Source of the DNA: Gammaproteobacteria bacterium
GTDB lineage: Bacteria; Pseudomonadota; Gammaproteobacteria; JADZEE01
Assembly: GCA_020850735.1 (NCBI GenBank)
Contig: JADZEE010000009.1
Location: forward strand, 1-64,000
Reading direction: 5' to 3'
Length of the DNA: 64,000 nt
Shown here one piece after another: positions 30,487 to 39,014 of this stretch (its first letter is position 1; each line of letters starts with the position of its first letter). The notes below the pieces were generated by a model. The model was given only the letters and a program-made list of their open reading frames with translations. It was not told where the DNA came from and searched no databases. Position numbers and translations under genes: made by a program.

Positions 30487-31683
30487 TTGAACGCACGTAA
30501 AAGCCGGCCGCGCCGGACCGGTCGGCTGCCGCGGCGGGGACCTCTCGTACTCGCCGTGTGCGTGCTCCTGCTGGCCACGGCCTGCACGCGCCCGCAGGCC
30601 CCGCCGGCGCCCGCGCCGGCGCCCGCGCCGGTGCCGCGAAATCTCATCCTGTTCATCGGCGACGGCATGGGCATCGCGCAGCTCGGCGCCGCACGCAGCG
30701 CCGGACACGGCGCCGACGGTTCGCTGGCGATCGAAGCCATGCCGGTCGTCGGCCTGGTCAAGACGCACCCGCTCGACGAGCTGGTCACCGACTCGGCAGC
30801 GGGGGCGACCGCCTTCGCGACGGGCGCCAAGACCCGCAACGGCCGCGTCGCCATGACGGCGGCGAACGAAGCGCTGGAAACCATTCTCGAGGCGGCCAGG
30901 GCGCGCGGACTCGGCACCGGCATCGTGGTCACATCGACCATCACCCACGCGACCCCGGCCTGCTTTGCGGCGCACGTGCCACATCGCAGCGACGAGACCG
31001 GGATCGCCCGCCAGCTCGTCGGCTCGGGGATCGACGTACTGCTCGGCGGCGGCCGCGCCTTTTTCGTCCCGGCATCCACGCCGGGCAGCCGCCGCAAGGA
31101 TGCGCTGGATCTCCTCCGGCAGGCCGAGGCGCAGGGCTACCACGTCATCGCTACGGCGGCCGAGCTGATGGCTGTGGCCGCCGCGCCCGTGCTCGGCCTG
31201 TTCGCGCCGGAAGCCCTGCCACCGCCCGATGCGGTAACGCCGTCGCTGGAACAGATGACCCGGCGCGCGCTCGCCCTGCTCGGGCGCGCTGGACGCGGCT
31301 TCGTGCTGATGGTGGAGGGCAGCCAGATCGACTGGGGCGGACACGCCAATGACCTCGGGCGGGTGGTATCGCAGACGCTGGAATTCGACGCCGCCGTCGC
31401 GGCCGGCCTGGAGTTCGCCGCCGCGCATGGAGACACGCTGGTGGTAGTCACTGCCGACCACGAAACCGGGGGTCTGGCCCTGATCGGCGGCTCGACCGGT
31501 ACGGCAACGCCGACGGTGGGCTGGGCCTCGGTCTGGCATACGGCCGTGGACGTGCCGCTGTTCGCCGCCGGCCCGGGCGCAGCCGGGTTCGCCGGCGTCA
31601 TCGACAATGCCGAGGTCGGTCGCCGGCTCGCCGCCGCGATGGGTCTGGGGCCGCTGCCGCGGTTGCTCGACACGACGCCCTGA
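30487..31683 (+). CDS. Alkaline phosphatase, predicted lipoprotein
   Basis: PhoA-superfamily metallophosphatase of 398 aa. The N-terminus is basic, then hydrophobic, and ends in the lipobox LLATAC, predicting lipid attachment, followed by a Pro-Ala linker. Metal ligand block [10 protein letters not shown], the nucleophile serine in [33 protein letters not shown] and TADHETGGL are all present, so the zinc/magnesium site looks complete. Start is TTG at 30487 with AAGGA upstream. It lies divergent from mnmG with only 45 bp between them and convergent with a carbonic anhydrase gene, an unusual insertion next to an otherwise conserved core operon. No Pho box was recognised. Confidence 0.9.
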   Translation: MNARKSRPRRTGRLPRRGPLVLAVCVLLLATACTRPQAPPAPAPAPAPVPRNLILFIGDGMGIAQLGAARSAGHGADGSLAIEAMPVVGLVKTHPLDELVTDSAAGATAFATGAKTRNGRVAMTAANEALETILEAARARGLGTGIVVTSTITHATPACFAAHVPHRSDETGIARQLVGSGIDVLLGGGRAFFVPASTPGSRRKDALDLLRQAEAQGYHVIATAAELMAVAAAPVLGLFAPEALPPPDAVTPSLEQMTRRALALLGRAGRGFVLMVEGSQIDWGGHANDLGRVVSQTLEFDAAVAAGLEFAAAHGDTLVVVTADHETGGLALIGGSTGTATPTVGWASVWHTAVDVPLFAAGPGAAGFAGVIDNAEVGRRLAAAMGLGPLPRLLDTTP

Positions 31684-31781
31684 TCCGTGTCCCGATCGGC
31701 GCCCGCCGTCACGGCATCGCGACGGCTCGGCGCGGGGCAGCGCGGGTGCGGCTTCCGCGGCACGGGCCGCTGCACCGGGTC

Positions 31782-32351
31782 TCAGGTAACGGCGTAACGC
31801 GCCTGCAGGCGTACGTACTGTTCGGCGCTGTACTCCAGCAGCGCCAGTTCCGCGCCGGTCAGGGCACGGGCGCGACGGACCGGGCTGCCGACCCACAGGC
31901 CGCCGCCGGCCAGGTGCTTGCCGGGCGGCACCAGCGCACCGGCGCCGATGATCGACTGCGACTCGACGACGGCACCGTCCATCACCATCGCGCCCATGCC
32001 GATCAGGCAGCCATCGGCGATGCGACAGCCATGCAGGACGGCGCGATGGCCGACGGTCACCCCGGCACCGATGTGCAGGCTGAAACCCTCGCCGGTGTGG
32101 GGACCGGCATGGGTCACGTGCAGGATCGTGCCGTCCTGAATATTGCTGCGGGCACCGATGCTGATCGTGTTCACGTCGCCACGGGCGACGACATAGGGCC
32201 ACAGCGACGCTTGCGCGCCGACGCTCACGCGCCCGATGACGAGCGCAAGCGGATCCACCCGGGCGCTGGGATCGATGTTCGGGACGTGATTTTCGAAAAC
32301 ACGGACGGGCACGGCGACCGCAGTGTGCCACGACCCCGCGGCGGCCGTCAC
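31782..32351 (-). CDS. Gamma-carbonic anhydrase-like hexapeptide protein
   Basis: A 189-aa left-handed beta-helix protein of the YrdA/PaaY/CaiE family. Hexapeptide turns are seen from about residue 28 ([21 protein letters not shown]) to 150. Zinc-ligand histidines correspond to HVTHAG and VGHRAVLHG, and [23 protein letters not shown] is the family core. The carbonic anhydrase activity of such proteins varies; some have no known substrate. The start is GTG at 32351; the first 15 residues are not conserved and a later GTG is possible. Confidence 0.88.
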   Translation of the reverse strand: MTAAAGSWHTAVAVPVRVFENHVPNIDPSARVDPLALVIGRVSVGAQASLWPYVVARGDVNTISIGARSNIQDGTILHVTHAGPHTGEGFSLHIGAGVTVGHRAVLHGCRIADGCLIGMGAMVMDGAVVESQSIIGAGALVPPGKHLAGGGLWVGSPVRRARALTGAELALLEYSAEQYVRLQARYAVT

Positions 32352-32504
32352 GACGTGCCCGGACCGGGCCGGATCTGACGCCCGGCGCGCCCGCCGACGT
32401 CAGGTGCAGAACGCGGCCGGGATCGCGGTGGCAGACTTCCTGCCCGGGCCAGCAAACGCGCGACGCTCACCGCGCCGGCGCTCGCGCCGGCCGCGTGGCG
32501 GGGC

Positions 32505-32510
32505 TAGACT
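32505..32510 (+). promoter_or_regulatory. -10 box upstream of the M20 peptidase
   Basis: TAGACT followed by CTCGCGCGCC and then the ATG at 32521. Expected transcription start is 3-5 nt before the start codon, so the mRNA would be nearly leaderless. No convincing -35 was found, so support is limited to the -10 and the discriminator shared with other promoters in this window. Confidence 0.4.
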
Positions 32511-32520
32511 CTCGCGCGCC

Positions 32521-33933
32521 ATGGACACCGGCCGCCTGCACAGCTTCGTCGCTGCAATGTGGAACGACGCCATCGTGCCGGCGCTGCTCGACTACATCCG
32601 CATTCCGAACAAGTCACCGAATTTCGATCCGCACTGGGCCGCCAGCGGCCACATGGAAACCGCCGTGCGCCAGTTCGAGGCCTGGGCAAGTCGGGCGCCG
32701 GTCCCGGGGCTCGGCGTGGAAATCGTGCGCCTGCCCGGGCGCACGCCCGTCCTGCTGTGCGAGGCGCCGGGCAGCGGGGCCGGCACGGTGCTGCTGTACG
32801 GGCACCTGGACAAGCAACCGGAGATGAGCGGCTGGCGCGAGGGTCTCGGCCCGTGGACGCCGCTGCTGGAAGGCGATCGACTGTACGGGCGCGGCGGCGC
32901 AGACGACGGCTACGCCATGTTCGCTTCACTGGCGGCACTAGCGGCGCTCGCCGATCAGGGTGTCGACTACGCCCGCTGCGTGTTACTCATCGAAGCCTGC
33001 GAAGAAAGTGGCAGCTTCGACCTGCCGCATTACATCGACGCGCTGGCACCGCGGATCGGCACGCCCGACCTGGTCGTATGCCTGGATTCGGGCTGCGGCA
33101 ACTACGCGCAGCTGTGGTGCACGACCTCGTTGCGGGGCCTGGTGAGCGGCGTACTGCGGGTCGAGGTACTCACCGAGGGCGTCCATTCCGGTGACGCCGG
33201 GGGTGTCGTGCCATCGAGCTTCCGCATCCTGCGCCAGCTGCTGTCGCGCCTGGAGGACGAATGCAGCGGCACCGTGCGACCCGCGGCGCTGCATGCGCCC
33301 GTACCGCCGCAACGGCTCGCGCAGGCGCGGGCCGCCGCTGCAGCGCTCGGCGACAGCGTCTGGAACCGCTTTCCCATGACCGCCGGCACGCAGCCGCAGA
33401 CGCAGGACGCGACCGAGCTCGTGCTCGGGCGCACCTGGCGACCGGCGCTGGAGATCACCGGCGCGGAAGGCCTGCCCGCGTTGACCAATGCCGGTAACGT
33501 GCTGCGGCCGGCGACCTGCGTGCAGCTGTCGTTGCGGTTGCCACCGAGCGTCGACGCCGCTGCCGCCGCCGCGACGGTCAAGACCCTCCTCGAAAGCGAA
33601 CCACCGTGCGGCGCGCAGGTCCATTTCGATCCGCAATGGCAGGCGAGCGGCTGGCAGGCGCCGCCGTTCGCCCCGTGGCTGGAACAGGCGCTCGCGCAGG
33701 CATCCCAGACCTATTTCGGTCGCACGGCGATGTACATGGGCGAAGGCGGCACCATTCCGTTCATGGCGATGCTTGGTGAACGCTTTGCGCAGGCGCAGTT
33801 CGTCATCACCGGCGTCCTCGGGCCCCAGGCCAATGCACACGGTCCGAACGAGTTCCTGCATCTGCCGACGGCACGTCGTCTGACCTGCTGCGTGGCCGCG
33901 GTGCTCGCCGCGCATCAGGCCGCGCGGGCCTGA
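32521..33933 (+). CDS. M20 family metallopeptidase (dipeptidase-like)
   Basis: A 470-aa di-zinc exopeptidase or amidohydrolase of the M20/CNDP dipeptidase type. Metal and catalytic motifs: GHLDKQPEM with the first ligand His, YGRGGADDGYAM with the bridging Asp, the general base in LIEACEESGS, and VCLDSGCG. The C-terminal ligand His is in ANAHGPNEFLHL. The lid/dimerisation domain covers roughly 190-330. The ATG at 32521 follows a -10-like TAGACT closely. Substrate cannot be given. The C-terminal GANAHGPNE form groups it with cytosolic non-specific dipeptidases. Confidence 0.9.
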   Translation: MDTGRLHSFVAAMWNDAIVPALLDYIRIPNKSPNFDPHWAASGHMETAVRQFEAWASRAPVPGLGVEIVRLPGRTPVLLCEAPGSGAGTVLLYGHLDKQPEMSGWREGLGPWTPLLEGDRLYGRGGADDGYAMFASLAALAALADQGVDYARCVLLIEACEESGSFDLPHYIDALAPRIGTPDLVVCLDSGCGNYAQLWCTTSLRGLVSGVLRVEVLTEGVHSGDAGGVVPSSFRILRQLLSRLEDECSGTVRPAALHAPVPPQRLAQARAAAAALGDSVWNRFPMTAGTQPQTQDATELVLGRTWRPALEITGAEGLPALTNAGNVLRPATCVQLSLRLPPSVDAAAAAATVKTLLESEPPCGAQVHFDPQWQASGWQAPPFAPWLEQALAQASQTYFGRTAMYMGEGGTIPFMAMLGERFAQAQFVITGVLGPQANAHGPNEFLHLPTARRLTCCVAAVLAAHQAARA

Positions 33934-33987
33934 CCGGCGGCGACCGCCGCGAGACTCGCGGGAACCAACAGCCGCCCGCGAGGTCGG

Positions 33988-34016
33988 TTGACGTCGTAGC
34001 GGGACTATGCACAATG
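33988..34016 (+). promoter_or_regulatory. Candidate promoter of the Gld-type ABC operon
   Basis: TTGACG (33988-33993), 17 bp, ACAATG (34011-34016). The -35 is good and the -10 weak. The start would fall near 34023, leaving a leader of about 80 nt before the ATPase gene. The ATG at 34007 of the ORF track would lie upstream of the message start. Confidence 0.4.
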
Positions 34017-34105
34017 GGCGCGCCGTGTGCCCCCCGGGGATGAGCGGGCCCGCACTGCAACTCCTCTCGCTGCAACACCACAGCCGCGACGTGCCGGGGA
34101 TGGCG

Positions 34106-35077
34106 ATGGAATACCTGATCGAAGTCGACGACCTGAGTAAATCGTTCGCGCAGCTGCATGCCGTGCGCAACGTGTCTTTCAAGGTGGCACGCGGCGAAGT
34201 GCTCGGTTTTCTCGGCCCCAACGGTGCCGGGAAATCCACCACCATGAAGATGATCACCGGTTTCCTGGAACCGAGCGCGGGGCACGTGCGCGTGTGCGGG
34301 CACGACGTCGCTTCCGCACCGCTCGCGGCCAAGCGCCGCATCGGCTACCTGCCGGAGGGTGCGCCGCTGTACGGCGAGATGACCACCCGCGGTTTTCTCG
34401 AATTCGTGGCCGACGTGCGCGGCCTGCACGGCGATGCGCGTGCCGCGCGCATTGCGCAAGTGATTGCCAAAGTACACCTGGAGGGCGTGCTCGAACAGCG
34501 GGTGGAAACCCTGTCGAAGGGCTTCAAACGCCGCGTGGGTGTCGCCCAGGCGATCCTGCACGATCCGGACGTCCTCATCATGGACGAACCGACCGACGGC
34601 CTCGATCCGAACCAGAAACACGAAGTCCGTTCTCTGATCGCGGAGATGGCCAAAGACAAGGCGATCGTCATCTCCACCCACATTCTGGAGGAAGTGGACG
34701 CCGTGTGTAACCGGGTGATCATCATCGCCGCCGGCGCGCTCGTGTTCGCGGGAACACCGGCCGAGCTCGCTGCCCGTTCCCGCTACCACAACGCCGTCCG
34801 GCTGGCGGTGCGCGACTGCGGTTTCGAGGATGTCCGCGCCGCGCTGAGCGCTCGCGCCGGCGTTGGCGCAGTCGAGGCGCTGGATGCCGATGGCGACTTC
34901 ATCCGGGTGCTCGTCACGCCATCCGACGGCGCGCGGATCATCGACGTAGTGAGCGACGCCGCACGGACCGGGCGCTGGGACGTGGCCGAGATGACCGTCG
35001 AGAGCGGTCACCTCGACGAGGTCTTCCGCACCATCACGACCGCGGGCGCGGCGGGCGTCGGGAGCGCTGCACCATGA
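34106..35077 (+). CDS. ABC transporter ATP-binding protein (GldA-like)
   Basis: 323-aa ATPase of an ABC-2 type exporter. Walker A GPNGAGKSTTMKM, signature TLSKGFKRRVGVAQAI and Walker B VLIMDEPTDGLDPNQ are intact; the C-terminal 90 residues form the extra domain typical of GldA/CcmA-type ATPases. The ATG at 34106 is used because GGGG sits 6 bp upstream; MAMEY two codons earlier is possible. It overlaps the permease gene by ATGA. Together with the permease, GldG-like and DUF4340 proteins it forms a four-gene ABC system; in Bacteroidetes the same set is linked to gliding, but here its cargo is unknown. Confidence 0.92.
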   Translation: MEYLIEVDDLSKSFAQLHAVRNVSFKVARGEVLGFLGPNGAGKSTTMKMITGFLEPSAGHVRVCGHDVASAPLAAKRRIGYLPEGAPLYGEMTTRGFLEFVADVRGLHGDARAARIAQVIAKVHLEGVLEQRVETLSKGFKRRVGVAQAILHDPDVLIMDEPTDGLDPNQKHEVRSLIAEMAKDKAIVISTHILEEVDAVCNRVIIIAAGALVFAGTPAELAARSRYHNAVRLAVRDCGFEDVRAALSARAGVGAVEALDADGDFIRVLVTPSDGARIIDVVSDAARTGRWDVAEMTVESGHLDEVFRTITTAGAAGVGSAAP

Positions 35078-35811
35078 GTCCGACCCGGGCCGTATTCAAC
35101 CGCGAGCTGAAAGCCTATTTCGTCACGCCGGTTGCCTACGTCTTCATCGTCATCTTCCTGTTCCTGACCGGCATTTTCACTTTTTATCTGGGCGGTTTCT
35201 ATGAGCGCAACCAGGCGGATCTGGAACCGTTCTTCCGCTTTCACCCCTGGCTTTACCTGTTTCTGATTCCGGCCATATCGATGCGCCTGTGGTCCGAGGA
35301 GCGCAAGACCGGCACGATCGAGCTGCTGATGACGCTGCCGGTGCCGCTGGGCGCGGCGGTGCTCGGCAAGTTTCTCGCGGCCTGGTGTTTCACCGCCATT
35401 GCGCTCGCCCTGACGTTTCCGATGTGGTTGACGGCCAATTACCTGGGCGCGCCGGACAACACCGTGATACTGGCAGGGTACATCGGCAGCCTCATCATGG
35501 CCGGCGGCTTCCTCGCCATCGGTTCGTGCATATCCGCACTGACCAAGAACCAGGTGATCGCCTTCGTCGTGAGCGTCGTCATCTGCTTTTGTTTCGTCAT
35601 GAGCGGATTCACGGTCGTGCTGGATTTCTTCCACTTCATCGGCGCGCCCCAGGCGATCGTGGACGTGATCGGATCATTCAGCTTCCTGGCGCACTTCGAG
35701 TCGATCTAGAAGGTCGTCATCGACATCCGTGACATCATTTTTTTCGCAACCCTGATCGCGTTCTGGCTGTATGCCAACACGCTCGCCATCAACCTGAAGA
35801 AGGCCGGCTGA
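35074..35811 (+). pseudogene. ABC-2 type permease (GldF-like) with in-frame TAG near the 3' end
   Basis: Membrane subunit with six expected helices. Codons 1-211 encode five of them (for example VAYVFIVIFLFLTGIFTFYL, ending LAHFESI). TAG at 35707-35709 then interrupts the frame. After the TAG the same frame stays open for 33 more codons to TGA at 35809: KVVIDIRDIIFFATLIAFWLYANT and so on. This is the last helix and tail seen in intact relatives, in which the FESI segment runs straight into a VIDIRD-like loop. A single C-to-T change of a CAG codon would explain it. Possible causes are a recent nonsense mutation, sequencing error or amber suppression. The truncated 211-aa form would lack the sixth helix. 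Confidence 0.75.
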
Positions 35812-35839
35812 TGCTCCGCGCCGCAACGAGCGACTACGC

Positions 35840-37750
35840 ATGAACACCAGGCTTTTTTCCGGCACCGGCCTGCTCGTGACGATCGGCCTGTTCGTAGCGG
35901 TCAACATCGTAGCCAATTACACGCTGACGACCTCGCGGCTCGATTTGACCGCGAACCACCTGTACACGCTGTCTGAAGGCACCGAACGCATCCTCGAGCA
36001 CATCACCGAACCCTTGCGTCTGCGTTACTACTACTCGGCCAAGGCGTTCAGCGGGATCCCTCAGTTGCAGAACTACGGCGTGCGCGTACGCGAAATGCTG
36101 GAAGAGTACGCCGGACATTCGGGCGGGATGATCGACCTGGAGGTCATCGATCCGGATCCATTCTCGGAAGCCGAGGATCAGGCGGTCGGGGCCGGAATCA
36201 GGCAGATCCCGGTCAACGCCACCGGCGAGATGGGCTATCTCGGCCTCGTGGCCACGAACACCACCGACGACGAAATGGTCGTGCCGTTCTTCCAGCCGAA
36301 CGAGGAACAGTCCCTCGAATACGACCTGACCAAACTCGTCTACAACCTCGCCAATCCGAAAAAGCGCGTGATCGGCGTGGTGAGCACGCTGCCCGTGCTC
36401 GGATCGCCCGCCAACCCCCTGCTGGGGGTGCGCCCGCACGATCCGTGGACGATGCTCAAGCTGCTCGAGGAGACCTACGACGTTCGCGATCTCGGCCGCA
36501 ACGTCACCAGCATCGATCCGGACGAGATCGACACGCTGCTCGTCATTCATCCGAAGAACCTGACCGAACAGGCCCGTTACGCCATCGACCAGTTCGTGTT
36601 GAAGGGCGGCAAGGCGATGATCTTCGTCGACCCCCTGGCCGAGGAGGATCCGACCATGCCGGATCCGGAAATGCCGATGATGCTGCCCGAGCGGCACTCC
36701 GAGCTGCCGGAGCTGTTCAAAGCGTGGGGTCTGCAGATGCTCGACGGCAAGATCGCCGGCGATCTCGATGCCGCCATCCGCGTGAGCTACTCGGGCGGGC
36801 GCGGGCCGCAGCAGGTCGAGTATCTGCCCTGGCTGCAACTGGAGCCGAAGAACTTCGACCGGGACGATTTCGTCACCAACCAGCTGCAGGTGGTCAACCT
36901 GGGCTCCGCCGGCATCCTCGAACCTGTGGAAGGGGCGACAACCGCGCTCACGCCGTTGATGCTCACCGGACCGAATTCCGCGGAGCTCAGCGCCGAGGCC
37001 GTCATGCTGGTGCGTGATCCGGCGGGGCTGCTGCAGGACTTCAAACCGGGCGGCAAACCACTCGTGGTAGCGGCGCGCATCCGCGGACCGGCGAAGACCG
37101 CATTTTCGAACGGGCGCCCCATCGAGGACGAAAAAGACAAGCGCGCACCCGCGGATCCGGGTTTCGTCGCCGAGTCGATCAAACCGGTGAACCTCGTCAT
37201 CGTCGCCGACACGGACGTGCTCGCGGATCGATTCTGGGTACAGATCCGGGATTTTCTCGGTGTGCGCGTGCCGACCCCGGTCGCCGACAACGCCGATTTC
37301 ATCGTCAACGCCCTCGACAACCTCGGTGGTAACGACGATCTCATCAGCCTGCGCAGCCGCGGTGAGTCGCTGCGTCCGTTCGACCGCGTCGTGGCGCTGC
37401 AGCGCGAAGCCGAGAGTCAGTTCCGCGACAAAGAGCGGGAGCTCGAAGGCAAACTCGAGGAGACGGAAAACAAGATCACCGAGCTCCAACGCGCGAGTGG
37501 TGACGCCGGGGCAACGTTGCTCACGCCGGAGGAGAAGCAGACGATCGAGAACTTCCGTGCGGAGCAGCTGCGTATCCGCAAGCAGCTGCGGGCGGTGCAG
37601 CACGATCTGCAGAAAAACATCGAGGCGCTGGGCACGCGACTGAAGTTCATCAACATCGCCCTCATTCCGCTGCTCATCGGCGTGTTCGCGATCGGCATGG
37701 CCCTGGTGCAGATGGCGCGTCGCCGGACCCACCGCGCAAGCGCCGGATGA
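35840..37750 (+). CDS. GldG-like ABC transporter auxiliary protein
   Basis: 636-aa protein with an N-terminal membrane helix (residues 9-28), a large exported domain and a C-terminal membrane helix (IALIPLLIGVFAIGMALVQMA) preceded by a coiled coil around 515-590 rich in Glu, Lys, Gln. Family signs are LDLTANHLYTLSEGTERIL, LRYYYSAKAFSGIPQL and FVLKGGKAMIFVDPLAE. This is the Gldg/ABC-type uncharacterised substrate-binding-like family that accompanies ABC-2 exporters. It follows the permease by 28 bp after the intact stop at 35811. Confidence 0.9.
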   Translation: MNTRLFSGTGLLVTIGLFVAVNIVANYTLTTSRLDLTANHLYTLSEGTERILEHITEPLRLRYYYSAKAFSGIPQLQNYGVRVREMLEEYAGHSGGMIDLEVIDPDPFSEAEDQAVGAGIRQIPVNATGEMGYLGLVATNTTDDEMVVPFFQPNEEQSLEYDLTKLVYNLANPKKRVIGVVSTLPVLGSPANPLLGVRPHDPWTMLKLLEETYDVRDLGRNVTSIDPDEIDTLLVIHPKNLTEQARYAIDQFVLKGGKAMIFVDPLAEEDPTMPDPEMPMMLPERHSELPELFKAWGLQMLDGKIAGDLDAAIRVSYSGGRGPQQVEYLPWLQLEPKNFDRDDFVTNQLQVVNLGSAGILEPVEGATTALTPLMLTGPNSAELSAEAVMLVRDPAGLLQDFKPGGKPLVVAARIRGPAKTAFSNGRPIEDEKDKRAPADPGFVAESIKPVNLVIVADTDVLADRFWVQIRDFLGVRVPTPVADNADFIVNALDNLGGNDDLISLRSRGESLRPFDRVVALQREAESQFRDKERELEGKLEETENKITELQRASGDAGATLLTPEEKQTIENFRAEQLRIRKQLRAVQHDLQKNIEALGTRLKFINIALIPLLIGVFAIGMALVQMARRRTHRASAG

Positions 37751-37760
37751 ATGACCCGAC

Positions 37761-38909
37761 ATGAGCAAACGATCACTGCTGATTCTGTGCCTGCTGACCA
37801 CCGTGATGGTCGTAGCAGCCTGGCTCATCACCACGGCGCGCGCACCGAGCACGGAAGTGTCCAAACCTGCGCTGTTCCCCTCGCTCCTGGATCGGGTCAA
37901 TGACGTTGCCCGCATCGAGGTCGCGAGTGCCGGGGACCGCGTCGTCCTCATCCGCGACGGCGATCACTGGCTCGTCGAGAACCGCGACGGTTACCCGGCC
38001 ATCCTTGAAACGGTCAAGCGCACGGTCGTGAGCTTCGCCCGGCTCAAGGTGCTCGAATCCAAGACGCGCCGACCCGAGTTGTATGCGCGTCTCGGCGTAG
38101 AGGACGTGGAGAGCGAGGGCTCCACCTCGCGACGCATCACCCTGGCCGACGCGCGGGGCAACGTGCTCGCCGCACTCATCGCGGGTCGGGAACGGAAGGG
38201 ATCGGGCGTCGCGAGCGCGGACAAGGCCCTGTACGTACGCGAGGTCGGTGCCGTGCAGGCGCTGCTGGTGGAAGGTGACTTGCAGATGACGGCGCGGCCG
38301 GCGGACTGGATGGACACGATGATCCTGAACGTCGATCCCGACCGCATTTACCACTACACCATCGCGCACCCCGGCACACCGCCGATCGAGGTCCGCAGGC
38401 AGAGTCGGGACGTGAAGGACTACACGCTGACGAGCGCCCCGGCCGGCACGACCGCGCGGTCACTCGCATTGCTGACCAGCCAGGCGACCGCGCTCAACGA
38501 GCTGCGCTTCGAGGACGTCGCCAAGGCCGGCTCGATCACGTTGACGGACGACGCCACCGTGGCGACCTATCGCACGTTCGACGGGCTGGTCGTGGAGGCA
38601 CACATCGCCACGATCGACGGTCGCAGCTGGTGTGCCCTGACGGCGCGCTACGATCCCGAAACCGTGTACCTGCCACCCACGCCACCAGCTGCCGGGGCGG
38701 ACGGCCAGGACGCTGCCGGCGCGCCGGCCGGCAACGGTGACAAGGTCAGGACCGAGGCCGCCGAACTGCAACAGCGGCTGTCGCAGTGGGTTTACGCGCT
38801 ACCGGAATTCAAGGCGTCGATGATGACCAAGACGCTGGATGCGCTGGTCAAACCGGCCGATGCACCGCCGCCGGGCGCGGCGCCCGCCGCCTCCGAGCCG
38901 GCACCCTGA
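37761..38909 (+). CDS. DUF4340 domain-containing membrane-anchored protein
   Basis: 382 aa, one N-terminal transmembrane segment (LLILCLLTTVMVVAAWLITT), then a periplasmic region with two similar halves of the DUF4340 type (DRVNDVARIEVASAGDRVVLIRDGDHWLVEN; ELRFEDVAKAGSITL). The C-terminal tail is Pro-Ala rich. In many proteobacteria this gene follows the GldG-like gene, as here (10-bp gap), and is assumed to belong to the same exporter. Biochemical role unknown. Confidence 0.88.
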   Translation: MSKRSLLILCLLTTVMVVAAWLITTARAPSTEVSKPALFPSLLDRVNDVARIEVASAGDRVVLIRDGDHWLVENRDGYPAILETVKRTVVSFARLKVLESKTRRPELYARLGVEDVESEGSTSRRITLADARGNVLAALIAGRERKGSGVASADKALYVREVGAVQALLVEGDLQMTARPADWMDTMILNVDPDRIYHYTIAHPGTPPIEVRRQSRDVKDYTLTSAPAGTTARSLALLTSQATALNELRFEDVAKAGSITLTDDATVATYRTFDGLVVEAHIATIDGRSWCALTARYDPETVYLPPTPPAAGADGQDAAGAPAGNGDKVRTEAAELQQRLSQWVYALPEFKASMMTKTLDALVKPADAPPPGAAPAASEPAP

Positions 38910-39014
38910 CGCCGGCGGACCGGCCGCGATCCCGGCGCTGCCGATCGTCCCGTGCTGCCGGGGCGGTCCGCCACCGGATCGTGCGCGGCGCGCCGGCCCG
39001 GGACCCGGCTGCGG

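Noticed and set aside
28552-32331. 1259-aa open frame extending mnmG upstream
   Set aside because: Upstream of the mnmG ATG it runs antisense through the alkaline phosphatase and carbonic anhydrase genes, both of which have full catalytic motifs; the extension is an artefact of few stop codons in GC-rich DNA.
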